Made by a program: the position numbers and the translations under genes
Notes under the pieces: model-generated
Told to the model about the DNA's origin: nothing
The model's database searches: none
The model's input: the letters and a program-made list of their open reading frames with translations, nothing else
Assembly: GCA_032358255.1 (NCBI GenBank)
Contig: JAULBX010002335.1
Span: forward strand, 1 to 64,000
Source: Heterotrichella gracilis
Lineage: Eukaryota > Sar > Xanthophyceae > Tribonematales > Xanthonemataceae
Reading direction: 5' to 3'
DNA: 64,000 nucleotides
Shown here: one piece after another, positions 62,101-64,000 of the stretch
Layout of the letters: the number at the start of each line of letters is the position of its first letter
Position numbering within the stretch: position 1 is the first letter of the stretch

Positions 62101-63504
62101 GAAGGTGGGTAAGCCCGTGTACTTATGGGTTTGTGGACATGCAGCATGCTTTGCATGATGGTGTATTTATTCAATTTCTCCTGTTTTGGGATCATTACCC
62201 CAACTCCTATTCTGGGATCATTACCCCTGAACCCCTGTCTGTGTGTACGCACAGAAACCGAGGCCAGCGACGCAGCGCCGGCAGGCAGCGGAGCCCCCAA
62301 CGGCCGCAGCCTGCGCTACAACAGCTTGAGTGACGACGGCAGGCGGAGCGTGCTGGTGCAGCCCTCCTCCTCTCCTGGAAACCCTAGCTTGCGCTACAAC
62401 AGCTTGAGCGATGACGGCAGGCGCAGCATGCTGGTCCCGCCCTCGCCCATGACTGCAAACCCTAATTTGCGGTACAACAGTCTGAGCGACGATGGCAGGC
62501 GCAGCATGTCGGCCACGCTGTCGCCCGCTGCTTCGGTGGATGTGCTGGGATCAGGTGGGCTTGGGGTTCAGGGGTTAGGGGTTCAGGGTGGATGTCCTGG
62601 GATTGGGTGGGCTTGGGGTCTATGGGTCAGAGTGGATGTGGGTATAGAGAGCATGGGAGGATGGTCGGTGCATTTGCCAATGCATACCCACTGTGGAAGG
62701 GAGGCATTTCACTCAGTTATTTACCGCTATGCTCCCCCTTATCCCTGAGCTAGTACCCTCCTATGTGTTTCCCGCCCCCTTGCTTCCTTCCCACCTCCAC
62801 CCCACCTCACGCAACATACCCTGCGCAGGGTTTGGCTTTGGGCCCCCGCCCTCCCACCGGCGCAGTCACCAGCACCCAGGCTTTGGGCCTGCGGCAGCGG
62901 CTGCTGCTGCTGCTGCTGCGCTCATGGCCACCCCCCTGCAGCTGCCCCCCAAGCACCTGTACACATGCACAGTGGGCCGCAACCGCTCGCAAGCAAGGTG
63001 CGTGTGCCGCCCTGAACCCTAAACCCTAGACCTTCGACTCTTAGCTACGCACATGCACAGTGGGGCGCAACCGCTCGCAAGCAAGGTGGGTGTGCCGCCC
63101 TGAACCCTAAACCTAAAACCCTAGGCTCTTATCTTCCAATTCACATGCACAGTGGGGCGCAACCGCTCGCAAGCTAGGTGCGTGTGCCGCCCTGAACCCT
63201 AAACCTAAACCCTGACCTGAAACCTCCTCACTTGCGCCATGGGTGGCAAAACCATGTGTTGCATTAGGCAAAGGACTGCCAGCACCCTCTCCAACACAGG
63301 CCACCCTCCCCTCCCACCCCTTGTATAATGTGGTCCGTAAGGGCTGCACTGGGACAGTCGATGTCTGTATGCGACAATCTGTCACAAGCGCATTGTGTTG
63401 ACCCCTCCTCCGCGCCTCCCCTTTGCAGGTACATGCTCCATGGGTCCATGGAGGTTGCGGAGCTGCTGCACGAGTTTACGCAGGGCATTGGGCCCAGGGT
63501 TTAG
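53119..63504 (+). CDS. TPS1: Class I trehalose-6-phosphate synthase (5' end unresolved)
   Basis: Exons: 53119-53293, 53374-53579, 54320-54392, 54789-54877, 55392-55643, 55934-56101, 56464-56616, 57159-57366, 58102-58263, 58754-59019, 59610-59741, 60098-60295, 60844-61074, 61607-61777, 61927-62104, 62255-62554, 62829-62997 and 63429-63504. They total 3207 nt, in frame, about 1068 aa without the start. The product makes trehalose-6-phosphate from UDP-glucose and glucose-6-phosphate. The GT20 sites are present: ANRLPVS, YNGFCNSVLWQLFHY, QDYHLMLLP, GWFLHTPFPSSEIYR, GVDRLDMIKGIPQK and SLRDGMNLVSYEY. The C-terminal phosphatase-like domain has GYNATLT in place of DxDxT, as in Arabidopsis TPS1, so it should not dephosphorylate. 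The ending matches TPS1 (CTVGRNRSQARYM). SIERLTRVDRLLLQR fits its N-terminal extension. No in-frame ATG exists in exon 1, so an upstream exon is missing. Confidence 0.9.
55214..55292 (+). repeat. Acceptor-side echo of TPS exon 5
   Basis: CCCCGCAG is followed by a near-identical copy of the first about 75 nt of exon 5 (IDLHYNGFCNSVLWQLFHYM), ending in TGA where the true exon reads GACTCCAAG. The real exon begins at 55392. Use of this copy would truncate the enzyme. Confidence 0.88.
56150..56300 (+). repeat. Two donor-side echoes of TPS exon 6
   Basis: The exon 6 end and donor (ACGCGGATACTGGGGCTGGA G|GTAAGG) recur at about 56155-56205 and 56255-56300. Each is preceded by TTTGTGTCTGTGTGCAC and followed by GTGAGG or ATGAGG and TTTAGGG-like sequence. 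Confidence 0.85.
56983..57062 (+). repeat. Acceptor-side echo of TPS exon 8
   Basis: CCTTCGCAG is followed by GTGATGCTGGGCGTGGAACG and continues as VMLGVERLDMIKGIPQKLLA, diverging after GCCTTTGAACAG. The true exon starts at 57159 and continues with the conserved GKVVLVQIAVP-type region (here RVLLVQIAVPSR). Confidence 0.87.
57417..57695 (+). repeat. Three donor-side echoes of TPS exon 8
   Basis: Copies of AGAAGCTGCGCAGCATGGTG CACGAGATAGTG and the following GGCGCATCAACGGGCAGTAC occur at about 57425-57482, 57528-57580 and 57628-57685. The first two are followed by a GGTGGGG or TAGGGTTT donor-like tract, the third by a TGGAG tract. Confidence 0.85.
58313..58475 (+). repeat. Two donor-side echoes of TPS exon 9
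   Basis: GATGAACCTGGTGAGCTACG AGTATGTGGC with GCCAGGCGGACAACGCAG|GT is repeated at about 58318-58372, and more diverged at about 58425-58472. Both keep a donor-like GTGAGCAA. Confidence 0.85.
59140..59460 (+). repeat. Donor echo of TPS exon 10 and acceptor echo of exon 11
   Basis: About 59147-59215 repeats ATCTCGGAGCTGAATGACAC CCATGTGGAGGCG and ends in CCACG|GTAGGGTTTT. About 59375-59450 repeats CCCGCAGCTCAACCTGGGCG ATGCGGT before the true exon 11 at 59610. Confidence 0.82.
60001..60056 (+). repeat. Acceptor-side echo of TPS exon 12
   Basis: CCCTCACCACCGTCAACCCC TTGGTGTACGAGAACC precedes the true exon 12 start (CCCTCACCACCGTCAACCCC GTGGTGTACGAGAACC at 60098), separated by CCCTA-type repeats. 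Confidence 0.82.
60680..60754 (+). repeat. Acceptor-side echo of TPS exon 13
   Basis: CACAGGACTGGATCTCGGTT TTCGATGTGACCAAGCGCGA G...CAGCGTGCAGCTGGTG copies the start of exon 13 (true start 60844) and then reaches TAA. Confidence 0.87.
61138..61465 (+). repeat. Donor-side echoes of TPS exon 13
   Basis: A long copy at about 61142-61271 repeats AAGTATGCGGACCTGGAGTT TGGCAGGCTGCGGGC through ATTGTGCAG|GTGGGG. Shorter remnants (GGGCATTGTGCAG|GTGGCC; GGCAATGCGCCGGTGG) follow near 61358 and 61441. Confidence 0.87.
62309..62520 (+). repeat. Threefold in-frame coding repeat in the TPS tail
   Basis: Within exon 16 the peptide LRYNSLSDDGRRS occurs three times, starting near 62309, 62390 and 62468, separated by Pro/Ser-rich spacers. 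It lies in the low-complexity loop before the conserved C-terminal CTVGRNRSQAR segment. The serines are candidate phosphorylation sites (inference). Confidence 0.9.
63040..63190 (+). repeat. Two donor-side echoes of TPS exon 17
   Basis: CACATGCACAGTGGGGCGCA ACCGCTCGCAAGCAAG|GTGGGTGTGCC (about 63051-63095) and a second copy (about 63142-63190) repeat the exon 17 end and its donor at 62997. Both are followed by the same GCCGCCCTGAACCCTAAACC tract. Confidence 0.88.
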
Positions 63505-64000
63505 GGCTTAGGGTGTAGGGCCTAGGGTACGTCGGGGCTGGGACCTAGCGATAGGGCTTAGGCTTTAGGGCTTAGGGTTGGGCAGCTGCTGGACGGGGTT
63601 CACGCAGGGTTGAATGCCTTGGGTATTGGGGATGAGGATGCAGGACCTTGGGTGCAGGGGTTCGGGCTGCTGCACCAGTTCACGCAAGGGTGTAGGGTTT
63701 AGGGATTAGGGTCGCGCAGCTTTTCTGTGACACTTGGTGACACCACACCAATTCGTGCACATGAAGGAGCCCCGCACAGGGTCGAAACATAACTAAACCA
63801 AAATCCGTATAATGGGCAGCCGGCAGCGCCTTTTTTTGACTCCCAAGCCCGTTTTTTTGTCTTTTGTTCCCCTAGGGAGTGCTCCATCGCAGCAGGTGTC
63901 AGGTTCAAGTCCCCGAACTGTCAGCCCAACCCCCAACGACGCGAGTTCAGCCCCTGGGCAGCAGCAAGGGAATTGCCAAAGCAGCGCCATAATTGTACCA
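63505..64000. other. TPS 3' flank; decayed echoes of the last exon, no gene seen
   Basis: TTTAGGG-like repeats follow the stop. Fragments such as GCAGCTGCTGGACGGGGTTCACGCAGGG (near 63580-63607) and CTGCTGCACCAGTTCACGCA (near 63667) echo the CTGCTGCACGAGTTTACGCA of the terminal exon. The remainder has no recognisable gene. Confidence 0.55.

Overview
This window is nuclear DNA of a green alga (Chlorophyta). The genes are GC-rich and dense in spliceosomal introns. Introns carry many short CCCTAAA/TTTAGGG runs (plant-type telomere motif, interstitial here). The readable proteins are plant/algal in type: a class I trehalose-6-phosphate synthase, the tiny ribosomal protein eL41, a WW/FF splicing-elongation factor and Pro-rich extracellular proteins. 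I cannot name the genus. All exon maps were assembled by hand from GT/AG sites, reading phase and alignment between paralogs; where a total is called in frame, the summed exon lengths divide by three.

Layout. 1-244: last exon of an unidentified gene (+). 1504-10165: two tandem minus-strand paralogs (VWD1, VWD2) of a secreted apple/PAN-like plus root-cap/vWD-like protein. 11993-20174: 17-exon TCERG1/PRP40C-like gene (-), with a 100-N assembly gap inside an intronic minisatellite. 20645-22434: small RNA-binding R3HCC1L-like gene (+), head to head with the previous one. 23881-24100: RPL41 (-), missed by ORF length cut-offs. 25050-29054: 7-exon MFS transporter (+). 31541-51665: three more paralogs of the secreted protein (VWD3 frameshifted, VWD4 intact, VWD5 a clear pseudogene), with a decayed MFS copy and TPS fragments between them. 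53119-63504: 18-exon class I TPS (+), 5' end unresolved.

The 25-54 kb region looks like a tandem segmental amplification of an ancestral MFS-VWD-TPS block. The outermost copies of MFS (left) and TPS (right) are intact and the internal copies are decaying.

Most notable observations: (1) one intron of the TCERG1-like gene is a 213-bp terminal-inverted-repeat element flanked by an 8-bp duplication that supplies both splice sites, so it is an introner caught with intact hallmarks; (2) nearly every multi-exon gene carries degenerate copies of its own exon edges, splice site included, inside the neighbouring intron ('exon echoes'); (3) several introns have TTTAGGG runs after the donor and CCCTAAA runs before the acceptor, which could pair; (4) the five-member secreted family has an unusual domain architecture.
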